Part shown: one piece after another, positions 50,378-58,574 of the stretch | Layout of the letters: each line of letters opens with the position of its first letter | Position numbering within the stretch: the first letter of the stretch is position 1 | Assembly (NCBI RefSeq): GCF_031851795.1 | Contig: NZ_CP134696.1 | Span: 186,001-250,000, forward strand | Direction of reading: 5' to 3' | From: Pontibacter sp. G13 | GTDB lineage: Bacteria > Bacteroidota > Bacteroidia > J057 | DNA length: 64,000 nucleotides | Program-made: the position numbers and the translations under genes | Notes under the pieces: model-generated | Databases searched by the model: none | What the model saw: only the letters and a program-made list of their open reading frames with translations | Told to the model about the DNA's origin: nothing

Positions 50378-52246
50378 TTAGAATTTCTGGATATATTCCT
50401 GTAGGGTCAGATCTGTGGACTCCTTGAGCTTCTTGCGAATGCGGTATCGGGCTTTGTTTACGCTATCTGGGGTAATGTTGAGCATGGATGCAATTTCCTT
50501 GGTGGAAAGCTTCATCCGCATCAGGGTCAAGAGCCGGAATTCACGAACCGTCAGTTCCTCAAATACAAGCTTAATCTGATCGGCAAATCCATCATGGACT
50601 GCCTGAAAGTAACTTTCGAATTGCTCCCAGTCCGTTTCCTTGCGAAGATCTTGGTCGATGATTCCGATCAATCTACGCAGGGGAGCGGGCTTGTCGGTTT
50701 CGGATTTGAGCGACTCAATGGACGTTTTGAGTTGGTTGAGCAGTTCGTTTTTGGAAACGAGATGGAGTGCGTGCGTGGTGAGTTCCCGTTGCTTGAAGTC
50801 CAGTTCTTTGGAGAGTGCCAATTTCTCCTGCTGGAGCGCCCACTCCCTTTTCGCAGCCCGAAACCGATAAGCCAGAAATCCGATCACTGCCAAGCTTGTC
50901 AGCAAGAGCAATGAGATCCAAAGATTCCGGATCTTGAGACCATCCAATTGGGCTTCCTGTCTCAATATTTCGTTTTCCTGCTCTTTCTTTTCCGTCTGGT
51001 AAATGGTGCGCATCTCCTCGATTTGCCGCGATTGGGTTTCATTGAAGAGACTGTCGCTGAATTGCTTAAACTGTCGCTGATCTTCCCAGGCGGCCCGATA
51101 TTCGCCCAATGCCGCATGGGCTTGAGATCTACGTTCAAACCCATACATGATTCCTTCTTGCACATCCATTTCGGAAGCCAATTTCAGCGAACGATCGAAG
51201 ATGGGGATGGCTTTGACGGGCTGCCCCATCGCTGTGTATGCGTCTCCGAGATCATTGAGCGACTCCACCACCTTGGGCATCGCTCCGGTAGATTCATGGA
51301 TGGCAACGGATTCCTTCAACGATTGGATGGCTAGCGGAAACTTGCCCTGGCGCGTGTAGGTCTTACCCAAATTACCGAGCGCTGTACCGATCAGGGTAGC
51401 GCTTGCCATTTCGCGGGCAAGTGCCAAACCATCTGTCAAGTAGGACTCCGCCTGTGGGTAATCTGCCTGATGATATGCTGTATTGCCCAAATCATTCAGC
51501 ACTTGGGCGGTGTACAATCGGTCATCTTCACTTCTGTAAATCTCCAGCGCAGCGAGATTATGCTCAATGGAGGATTCGTAATGTTTCAAACAGAACTCCA
51601 CACCCCCCATGTGATTGAGGGCATCTGCATATCGAATTCGGTCATCGCCTTGTTCGAAGATCTTCAGGCCCTTGAGCGTCTCTCGAAGTGCCAATTGGTA
51701 ATTTCCCAAATAGAGATGAATGAATCCCAGCAAATCATGGCATTGGGCGAGGTCCATTTCGCTATGGGGAAGCTGCGAATAGATCTCTACATTTCGCTGA
51801 ATCAAGGCAATCGCTTCCTCATAATTTCCGGCTGCATACGCAAGAATCGCCTCTGCGTGATTAACATTTCCCTGTCCATCCAAATCGCCTAATTTCCCAT
51901 AAACCTCAAAGGCGCGTTGATAATAGACATGTGCAGAATCTGCTTCATCTCGATTGTTGAAGTAGACCCCGATGTGATAATTGCCATTGGCCAGCCCTTC
52001 CCCAAAGTCCAAGGATTTGGCCAAGGAGACCTCCGCCCGCGCGTATTCGACCGCCTGTTCTGGATCTTGATAAATCAACTGATCGAATAACATCCCCAGC
52101 GTCTCAACCTTAGCGGGACCATCTGTTTGAGTCGTCAGGAGGTTCTGCAAACTATCCAGCAGGATGGTGTCTTGAGCGTGGGAAACGTTGCCGTGCATCG
52201 AGAGGAACATGCACCAGATCAATGGAAATTTCAGCAGTCTATTCAT
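50378..52246 (-). CDS. TPR-repeat membrane regulator with LuxR-like C-terminal HTH
   Basis: 622 residues from ATG at 52246, where the signal peptide (MNRLLKFPLIWCMFLSMHGNVSHAQ) starts. About eight TPR units lie in the periplasmic part (residues about 40-380). One membrane span follows (LWISLLLLTSLAVIGFLAYRF), then a coiled coil and a C-terminal helix-turn-helix (LTVREFRLLTLMRMKLSTKEIASMLNITPDSVNKARYRIRKKL, in parts). This is a common one-component design in Bacteroidota: the periplasmic repeats sense a partner and the cytoplasmic HTH binds DNA. It abuts the cytolysin-like gene, stop to stop, and could regulate genes of the region. Confidence 0.9.
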   Translation of the reverse strand: MNRLLKFPLIWCMFLSMHGNVSHAQDTILLDSLQNLLTTQTDGPAKVETLGMLFDQLIYQDPEQAVEYARAEVSLAKSLDFGEGLANGNYHIGVYFNNRDEADSAHVYYQRAFEVYGKLGDLDGQGNVNHAEAILAYAAGNYEEAIALIQRNVEIYSQLPHSEMDLAQCHDLLGFIHLYLGNYQLALRETLKGLKIFEQGDDRIRYADALNHMGGVEFCLKHYESSIEHNLAALEIYRSEDDRLYTAQVLNDLGNTAYHQADYPQAESYLTDGLALAREMASATLIGTALGNLGKTYTRQGKFPLAIQSLKESVAIHESTGAMPKVVESLNDLGDAYTAMGQPVKAIPIFDRSLKLASEMDVQEGIMYGFERRSQAHAALGEYRAAWEDQRQFKQFSDSLFNETQSRQIEEMRTIYQTEKKEQENEILRQEAQLDGLKIRNLWISLLLLTSLAVIGFLAYRFRAAKREWALQQEKLALSKELDFKQRELTTHALHLVSKNELLNQLKTSIESLKSETDKPAPLRRLIGIIDQDLRKETDWEQFESYFQAVHDGFADQIKLVFEELTVREFRLLTLMRMKLSTKEIASMLNITPDSVNKARYRIRKKLKESTDLTLQEYIQKF

Positions 52247-52369
52247 GAGGCTCCGATCGTATGGAAGCCAGAAGATGCCGAAATATTCCGAGACCATCAC
52301 ATTTCGACACAAAAATGTGATGGTCTGCCCAATTGTATTCGAAGCTTCACTTACCGACAAACATTCATT

Positions 52370-53317
52370 TCAGGATCGGAAGGCAGCCTCAAATTCCTCC
52401 ATCAGGTTACGAACTTCCTCTTCGCCATACTTGCGGGAAAAATGCACCGGAATCGGCTCCCGCACATGGGCGGCTTGCATCACCTTTCCCGACATGGTGG
52501 AGTAACTGTGGTGGTTTTTTTCTGCGAATTCTTTGTCTTCGGCTTGGTAGAAACTCTCGATATAGACACGTCGACAATTTCCGAAATGCTCGATGATCTT
52601 CTGGTGATTCGCTTCATTCGCAGCATGATCCATGATGATTCCCAGCGTATCGCCTCGTTGGGTATGTAGCAAATGGAAAAGCTCCGCCGCTGGGTATTCC
52701 TTCCCATCAATGATGATCATCCGCGCAGGTTGGCGCTTTTCGTAGGCTTCCTTGAGTTCCCGGACCCATTTCCCTCCCCGAAAACCACTCGAACCCAGTT
52801 CCATCTTCACGGCATCAAATTCCTGGAACTTGTAGGCCAGTGTAGGCGTGCCATGATCTAGTAGAATGGCCGTCACCTGAAAATCGGCCTCTTCGAATAT
52901 CACGTTTCCGAGCCGAGTCTCTAGAGGCTTCAATTCCCAATGGGGGGATTCGATCTCATAAACCTTGATGGTATCGTCGGTCACCAATTCACGGATTTCA
53001 TAAGTCATCCATCCTTGGGGCATGAGATTCCATGTATAGCTCCGGAACCGTGCTTGTACTTGTTCGGCAATTCCGGCAGGCCCACAAATGATGGGCTTGC
53101 GCTGGATGCCCACCTTGTGACGGATGACTGCATCGAAATTGGCGAAATGATCGATATGGGTGTGACTGACGAATATGGCATTGGCGTGCTGAATCTCCTT
53201 CACGGTCAGCAATTCGGCGTCCCCACATTCGCAGAGATAGGTCCACGGATGATTGTCTGGCTGCACGAGAATGCTAATATCCTCGCCCAGAACGCTTTTT
53301 ACTTCTGAATGAAACAT
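52370..53317 (-). CDS. MBL-fold metallo-hydrolase (RNase Z-like)
   Basis: 315 residues. The metal-binding motif is SHTHIDHFANFD (HxHxDH), with further ligands in LLDHGTPTLAYKF and IMDHAANEA, as in RNase Z/ELAC-type enzymes. A C-terminal helical part (YIESFYQAEDKEFAEKNHHSY) holds a last His. It lacks a signal peptide. It could act in tRNA 3' end processing or be a related phosphodiesterase; an rnz gene elsewhere in the genome would argue for the second. It lies upstream of the TPR regulator gene with 123 bases between. Confidence 0.87.
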   Translation of the reverse strand: MFHSEVKSVLGEDISILVQPDNHPWTYLCECGDAELLTVKEIQHANAIFVSHTHIDHFANFDAVIRHKVGIQRKPIICGPAGIAEQVQARFRSYTWNLMPQGWMTYEIRELVTDDTIKVYEIESPHWELKPLETRLGNVIFEEADFQVTAILLDHGTPTLAYKFQEFDAVKMELGSSGFRGGKWVRELKEAYEKRQPARMIIIDGKEYPAAELFHLLHTQRGDTLGIIMDHAANEANHQKIIEHFGNCRRVYIESFYQAEDKEFAEKNHHSYSTMSGKVMQAAHVREPIPVHFSRKYGEEEVRNLMEEFEAAFRS

Positions 53318-53397
53318 GATATGGTTGAGTCTGAAACTGCTCTAGGGATTCGCTTCGAGCTAGTCCACGGCCTTCATAAAAATGGATTGAATTCATC

Positions 53398-54003
53398 TTA
53401 TGATCGGGAAGGTTGCAAATTGGCGACGGTTTGCCATTCCCCTTGATTTCGACGGGCTAGATAAAACATGTCTCCATCGTGAAATCCCCACATCGCCAGA
53501 AAATCTTGTCCGAAATCCGCAGCCTTCATGGCTTCTCGAAGCACGATTCCGCTATAGCCCAAGAAGAAAAAGTACTCGGCAAATGCACGCTCCTTGTAGC
53601 TCCAGGTGTCCTCATTTTCAAAGGTGTAGGACACTTCTGACAATCCGAGAATCAGATGTGGGCTCCCAAATTGATCGCAGCGATACGACCATTCATCCTC
53701 CAGCTTTTCGGGATGGCAATCACTCGAGAATCCAAGTTCCACATTTCGTCCATGTCCATCATTCATGTTGAGCGTATCCAATCCAAAGTAAATCCCGGTG
53801 GCGGTGGGATGCTTGGCGATTTCAGCCTGAAACCAATGGGTGGCAGATTGAAGGTCGCGGTTGAGATTCATCTGTGTGTATTTGTCCCAAATGGTGGATT
53901 TGAGTTGTTCTCGACCATGTGCCAATATTTGCTCGAAAGCCTGGGTGGCATCAGGTTCATTGACCAGAATATCAAGAACCCCATCTATTGCTTGAAAAAC
54001 CAT
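53398..54003 (-). CDS. Hypothetical protein
   Basis: 201 residues from ATG at 54003; the frame is open to 54060. No signal peptide or membrane span. Rich in aromatic and charged residues, with a Gly-Asp-Met-Phe-Tyr C-terminal region (WGFHDGDMFYLARRNQGEW) and a middle part with Cys (SSDCHPEKLEDEWSYRCDQFG). I do not recognise the family. It lies between the lyase-like gene and the MBL gene on the same strand, but a terminator (54135-54169) separates it from the lyase-like gene. Confidence 0.65.
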   Translation of the reverse strand: MVFQAIDGVLDILVNEPDATQAFEQILAHGREQLKSTIWDKYTQMNLNRDLQSATHWFQAEIAKHPTATGIYFGLDTLNMNDGHGRNVELGFSSDCHPEKLEDEWSYRCDQFGSPHLILGLSEVSYTFENEDTWSYKERAFAEYFFFLGYSGIVLREAMKAADFGQDFLAMWGFHDGDMFYLARRNQGEWQTVANLQPSRS

Positions 54004-54134
54004 TGTTGAATGCGGTAAAATTGAGCTTCGCAAGGAAGCATTTTCCGTGTTTATCCACAAACAATATGCCTGTCGCTGCGAATGGGTTTGGCTTCAAACT
54101 ACCATCCTCAGGCATCTTTTCCTTCTGGGGAAAT

Positions 54135-54169
54135 AAAAAAAGGGGAACTCCGAAACGAAATCCCCCTTT
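54135..54169 (-). terminator. Intrinsic terminator of the lyase-like gene
   Basis: On the minus strand AAAGGGG...CCCCTTT forms the stem, with an inner part of mixed pairs, and is followed by seven T in all. It lies about 27 bases beyond the stop at 54196. Confidence 0.85.
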
Positions 54170-54195
54170 CCACGATCCTGATCCTAACTACTAGA

Positions 54196-55254
54196 TCAGT
54201 GAATGATGCAAATCTTGCGTGATGTATGTGATTGATCTCCGAGGAGATGTACCAAATAAGTTCCATTTGGAATGCCTGAAACATTCAGGCTGATGTCGCT
54301 TCCCGCCTTGACCGACTGCTTCAAAACCAGCTTCCCATCTAGGCCAAAAATCATCACCTGATGAATGGAATGAGGCAGACGTTGGATCTTCAACACCTCT
54401 GAAACTGGATTGGGCAATAGCTGAATATCGAGCCATTTTGCATCCTGAACCGAGGAGGCGACCCATTCGTCAACTTCAAAATTAGCAAAAAGTACGGCTT
54501 CATCCCGCAAATCTTGGACTTGATTCAAACTTCGATAAATCCCCCACTTCGGCCGCACGAAATCCGCACCCGGTCTCCAATTCACGATATGGGTTTCTGA
54601 ATGCGCCAGCAATACCGTACTATCGCTCAATCTCACCATTTCGATTTCATAGGTACCTGAAGTGCCGTACTGGATGGTTTCGGTCACAGAAACCCATTCC
54701 CCCAAAAAGGGCGCAAGATCCGTCTGCTTTAAGGTGATCTGATTATCCGTCTCTGCATACCGCAGTTCGATCCGATCTGGGCTGCTTTTGCGGGTAGTCA
54801 GCGTGTACATCGGCATACTCGCCAAGGACCCACCGACGGATTTGAGCTGGTGGATATGGGTAAAACTCGAAGAGGACTGAAAGCCTGCATCCAGCTTGAA
54901 TTTCCAGCTATATCGAACTGTTTCCCCATCTACCCCCAAAAGATTGTCGGGAGACTGATCGTAACTTTTGATCTCGTTGCGCTGACGGTCGAAATTGATA
55001 CAGCGGTCATTGTCTGGGGAAGTGTGAATATGGAATCGGAAGACAAAGGCATTCAAAACACTGTCAAATACTTCGTCGATATGATCCCCAAAAGCCCCAT
55101 GATTGCAGTCGGGCGCCTCGATCGGATTGTGTCCGGGTGCCAATACCGAAGTGATCAGGGCATAGGTTCCTCCGGGGCCATCTGCATCCAATTGGACTTG
55201 GGCAAATAGCGATTGTGAGGCAAACAAGCACAGCAGAAGCAAGATGTTTTTCAT
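54196..55254 (-). CDS. Secreted polysaccharide-lyase-like (ConA-fold) protein with T9SS sorting domain
   Basis: 352 residues from ATG at 55254; an upstream TTG at 55260 would add two. Signal peptide MKNILLLLCLFASQSLFAQ. The mature N-terminal part is a beta jelly roll of the heparin-lyase-I type (FVFRFHIHTSPDNDRC, FQSSSSFTHIHQLKSVGG, PMYTLTTRKSSPDRIELRY, WGIYRS, in parts). The last 75 residues form a T9SS sorting domain (QLLPNPVSEVLKIQ, VMIFGLDGKLVLKQS, GIPNGTYLVHLLG). It is likely an extracellular enzyme or binding protein for acidic polysaccharide. The lyase assignment rests on fold-level resemblance only. Confidence 0.7.
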   Translation of the reverse strand: MKNILLLLCLFASQSLFAQVQLDADGPGGTYALITSVLAPGHNPIEAPDCNHGAFGDHIDEVFDSVLNAFVFRFHIHTSPDNDRCINFDRQRNEIKSYDQSPDNLLGVDGETVRYSWKFKLDAGFQSSSSFTHIHQLKSVGGSLASMPMYTLTTRKSSPDRIELRYAETDNQITLKQTDLAPFLGEWVSVTETIQYGTSGTYEIEMVRLSDSTVLLAHSETHIVNWRPGADFVRPKWGIYRSLNQVQDLRDEAVLFANFEVDEWVASSVQDAKWLDIQLLPNPVSEVLKIQRLPHSIHQVMIFGLDGKLVLKQSVKAGSDISLNVSGIPNGTYLVHLLGDQSHTSRKICIIH

Positions 55255-55395
55255 AGTCAAATTGGTTAACCAATTTTTGATTCACCAAATATATGGAAAA
55301 ATCCTTTGATCCAATGCCCGGCAAGTTGGGATCTCCAAAATCATCTGGGCGAAACGCAGGTCGAACAGGGAGAATCTTGCACCTCCAACAGCATT

Positions 55396-55422
55396 GGGGC
55401 AGACGAAAAGATCGTCCGCCCC
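55396..55422. other. Hairpin in the gap between barrel and lyase-like genes
   Basis: GGGGCAGACG / CGTCCGCCCC pairs with one mismatch around a 7-base loop. No T run on either strand, so it may be a weak terminator for the barrel gene or a structured leader of the lyase-like gene. Confidence 0.4.
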
Positions 55423-55466
55423 GGAAACTTTGAGCTTTCACTCCGTGCAGGAAATATTCCCTCCAG

Positions 55467-56159
55467 TCACCTTCTCTGGCTTGACCCCATTCGGTAAAGC
55501 GCTCCGAGCCTTAGGTAATTGGGGATCGTAGGACCGGTCTGAAATTGATCGTAAGTCACCTTTCCCACCTGAATCGAGACATCTACCGCGCCCAGCGATC
55601 CACCGATCCACAAGCCGTAGGAGATTGTTCCAGCGGTGGGAGTGTCTGCCCAGCCATCTTGCGCTTCCACCAGAATTGTCTCTCGGTATACCTCGGTATG
55701 TGAAAAATGCGTCAACCAAGCCTTGTCCCAGCCCAATTCGAGACCCGCAAACCATCTGGGCCGATAATAGCCAAGACTTCCCTGAATGAGCGTTCCAACA
55801 TTATTCATCCTGACCAAAGGACTTGAGTACCGCCGCAATACGCCTTGCAAGGAGATTTCCCCCTTGAAATGACTCGCGTCCCATGCCAGCATTTTGCCTC
55901 CAACCCCCAACTTGTAATCATCCAAGACGTTGCCACCAGCCGGGATGGAAAAATTGGCCTGGGCAATCCAGGGGATCTTCGAAGCAAATCGATAACCATA
56001 ACCGCCTTGGAACGACAATCCATAGTCCCAACCTAGAGACAATTGAGGTAAATGGGTACCTGAATGCTGAGCGGCCCAATTGATGACCTGTGATTGAGCC
56101 TCGGCCGAAGCCCATGCCATCATGATCGCACTAAGGATCAGTTTTATCAGATTCTTCAT
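55467..56159 (-). CDS. Hypothetical outer-membrane barrel-like protein
   Basis: 230 residues. Signal peptide MKNLIKLILSAIMMAWASAEAQS. The mature part is a run of short amphipathic strands with Gly, Tyr and Trp (LSLGWDYGLSFQGGYGYRF, LIQGSLGYYRPRWFAGLELGW, GLWIGGSLGAVDVSIQVGKV, YLRLGALYRM), typical of a small outer-membrane beta-barrel. The start lies one base after the stop of the upstream alpha/beta-hydrolase gene, so the two are cotranscribed. No specific function can be read. Confidence 0.72.
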   Translation of the reverse strand: MKNLIKLILSAIMMAWASAEAQSQVINWAAQHSGTHLPQLSLGWDYGLSFQGGYGYRFASKIPWIAQANFSIPAGGNVLDDYKLGVGGKMLAWDASHFKGEISLQGVLRRYSSPLVRMNNVGTLIQGSLGYYRPRWFAGLELGWDKAWLTHFSHTEVYRETILVEAQDGWADTPTAGTISYGLWIGGSLGAVDVSIQVGKVTYDQFQTGPTIPNYLRLGALYRMGSSQRR

Positions 56160-56160
56160 G

Positions 56161-57147
56161 CTAAAGGGAGGTTAGATAGGCTAAAACTACAGGCGATACT
56201 GCTGGCCAATTAAAATAGATCATCTCATGCCCCGCATCATCAATCTGCTCTATCTGGGCCTCAGGAAAGAAAGCCGCTTCTCGCTCTGCGAATTCACGTC
56301 CGTAGGAAGGATTGTTTTCCCCATAGATGAATAGCACGGGAATATCTACCTGATCGAGATCGGTCGTGAAGTCGAAGCCCTCATTTTCAGCGATTTCCAC
56401 AAAGGCGTTCAATACGACTGCCCCATTTCGCCAGAAGGGAAAAGGACCCGGATTGCCCTCCGCATTTCCTTCTGCATAGGCAAAGCTGGCGGAAAGACTC
56501 ATCCGGTAGTCAAGCAGGGCATGGTCATCAGGTCTTTCTCCTAGAATTTGCTCGAAATACAGGACATCGTGGGTGGCTTCTCCGAACAAATTGAGTTGGC
56601 GGGAACTGGCAGCGTATTCGTCCAGCAACTGCTTATTCAAGCCTCCCGGTTCAGCAAGAATAGCCCCGTCGATCCGATCGGGATACCTGTTGAGATATGC
56701 CGCTGTCAACATGGCTCCCCAAGAATGGCCAAATAAATAAACCTCCTGGGAATCGCTTGATCGGTAATGTTCGATCACGGCAGAAATGTCCGCTAGATAC
56801 AATTCAATGCTGTAAATAGCGGACGTATGGCGGGTGGACAATCCAGTTCCTCGCTGATCAAAAAAGACCACCAAATAACCACTATCCACGAGATGCCGGA
56901 CGTTCAGGGCACTTCGATAATCCGACCCCGGCCCTCCATGCAAAAACAGGATCATGGGGTCTGACGGATTGCCAAATGCCTCTGCGTGCAGCAAGGTGCC
57001 ATTGACGGAAATGGCAGGGATGGTCCGATCTTCTCCGACCGTTTGGGGAACAAGATCTCCCGGCGTGCTTAGTTCAACGCCTCTTTCGCAGGAAATCGCG
57101 AAAAGCATCGATACGAATAAAAGGGACAGCCAAGACTGTTGATTCAT
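56161..57147 (-). CDS. Alpha/beta hydrolase lipoprotein (proline-iminopeptidase-like)
   Basis: 328 residues from ATG at 57147. The lipoprotein signal LLFVSMLFAISC precedes a hydrolase of the proline iminopeptidase group: oxyanion LHGGPGSDYRSAL, nucleophile Ser in FGHSWGAML, Asp in LFIYGENNPSYG, and His in DDAGHEMIYF. It may cut N-terminal Pro from peptides or act as an esterase in the envelope. The longer frame from 57198 would not give a signal peptide. It is cotranscribed with the barrel-like gene. Confidence 0.87.
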   Translation of the reverse strand: MNQQSWLSLLFVSMLFAISCERGVELSTPGDLVPQTVGEDRTIPAISVNGTLLHAEAFGNPSDPMILFLHGGPGSDYRSALNVRHLVDSGYLVVFFDQRGTGLSTRHTSAIYSIELYLADISAVIEHYRSSDSQEVYLFGHSWGAMLTAAYLNRYPDRIDGAILAEPGGLNKQLLDEYAASSRQLNLFGEATHDVLYFEQILGERPDDHALLDYRMSLSASFAYAEGNAEGNPGPFPFWRNGAVVLNAFVEIAENEGFDFTTDLDQVDIPVLFIYGENNPSYGREFAEREAAFFPEAQIEQIDDAGHEMIYFNWPAVSPVVLAYLTSL

Positions 57148-57262
57148 GCAATTGTGAATTAAGTTCTTGGCAAAAATGGCAGGAACCAGCAGGAGCATCG
57201 CCCCATCATGAAAGGTGGGTCCAACCTCTTCATACTGACGATCAACCCATTACTACAAATAC

Positions 57263-58375
57263 CTACAATCCAGTATTCCGAGGCGCGTGAATCTCCTTGA
57301 GATATTGACTGGGGGACATTCCGGTGGCTTTTTTGAAATTTCGGTTGAAAGAGGTCTTGGAGTTGAAGCCACATTCCAAGGCGATAGCCAGCAAGGTGAA
57401 GGATTGGTACTGCGTCTCAGAGGCCATACGTTTGAATGCATCGACTCTTTGACCATTGATGTAATCGAAGAAATTCTGTCCCTCCATGCGGTTGATCACC
57501 TGAGATAGCGTATTGGGATGAATCTGCAATTCTTCGGCGATCTGTGCCAAAGTGATCTCGGGTGTCCGATATCGCTCCTCCCGTTTCATCAAGCTTTGCA
57601 ATGCCCGGTGAATCTCATGCAGTTGGACGTCGCTCAGAGCAGATTTTTCATATTTGGGACGCGGAGTTTTGGGAGAGAATTCGGAAGTCGAGGCAACAGG
57701 AATATCAGGCTGATTCATGCTTGAATAGCTCGAGAAAATCCCCACTTGGCTGATTCCGAAATATCCCATGAAAATGACGTAGAGGACCACCACGCCAAAA
57801 ATAGCTTCATCCTCGGCAATCAATACCACCAACCAAATAACCCCAAGTCCCCAAATCAGGTATCGGAGCCAATTGAGGTTAATGCGATCGTGATCGGAAA
57901 ATTCATCCTGAATCCTGCGGCGGTGTTTGCGCAGCAGCAGCAGGGAAAAGCCGCTATACAGAATTCCAGAAAGGATGATTGAGACAAAAATCACCGAGAT
58001 CAGCGGTTCAAAAGGAGCGCCTTCCAACGCATAGACTTCCTGCTGATCCGCTAGGCTCATTCGCAGAAATGGAAGGATGGACCACATGGCCAACACACAT
58101 GGAACGACATGGAGCAGAGCCTTCCAAGAGATGGATTGGGGATGAGTGAGCGACCGAGTGTAGAGGTACAAAAATGGGCCATGCAACAGTGGAAGGGGTA
58201 TTTCCAGTCCCAGCATGAGGGGATTCGGCAAGGTAAACTGGATCGCAGCCCAGATGTGAAATCCTATGACCAGCAGCCAGCTTGCCAGCATCCGATCAGC
58301 CAAGGTTTGGCTACGCTTGGTCAGCAGGAGGATAGCAAGGAATATGGATATTCCGATCCCAAATATGTAGAGCAT
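57263..58375 (-). CDS. Membrane-bound AraC-family regulator
   Basis: 370 residues. The first 225 hold six or seven membrane spans (IFGIGISIFLAILLLT, MLASWLLVIGFHIWAAI, LHVVPCVLAMWSILPF, LISVIFVSIILSGILYSG, LIWGLGVIWLVVLIAE, GVVVLYVIFMGYFGI, in parts). The C-terminal 110 residues are an AraC helix-turn-helix domain (LAQIAEELQIHPNTLSQVINR and LLAIALECGFNSKTSFNRNFKKATGMSPSQYLK, in parts). This membrane-AraC design is common in Bacteroidota. It probably senses a membrane or envelope signal and may regulate the adjacent hydrolase-barrel pair. Confidence 0.9.
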   Translation of the reverse strand: MLYIFGIGISIFLAILLLTKRSQTLADRMLASWLLVIGFHIWAAIQFTLPNPLMLGLEIPLPLLHGPFLYLYTRSLTHPQSISWKALLHVVPCVLAMWSILPFLRMSLADQQEVYALEGAPFEPLISVIFVSIILSGILYSGFSLLLLRKHRRRIQDEFSDHDRINLNWLRYLIWGLGVIWLVVLIAEDEAIFGVVVLYVIFMGYFGISQVGIFSSYSSMNQPDIPVASTSEFSPKTPRPKYEKSALSDVQLHEIHRALQSLMKREERYRTPEITLAQIAEELQIHPNTLSQVINRMEGQNFFDYINGQRVDAFKRMASETQYQSFTLLAIALECGFNSKTSFNRNFKKATGMSPSQYLKEIHAPRNTGL

Positions 58376-58511
58376 GTGGCCCGGCTACAAGTGATGCGAG
58401 AATCCTCCGAAACTTCTTCCAGAGATTTGACTTCAGCATGATAGGCATTTTTGGCATCTGGACCATATTCTATTCCAGAATTTACCCGCAGACTGCTCAA
58501 GCGAATCTAAT

Positions 58512-58557
58512 AGGCCGCCCCTGCCCCTCGGACCTATCCCGAGGAGAGCGGCGGCCT
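58512..58557. terminator. Two-part stem-loop after the epimerase-flavoprotein gene
   Basis: An outer 8-base stem AGGCCGCC / GGCGGCCT and an inner 6-base stem CCTCGG / CCGAGG. No T run follows on either strand, so it is not a standard terminator, though its position fits one for the gene ending at 58575. Confidence 0.5.
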
Positions 58558-58574
58558 CTTCCACAAAATAACCA

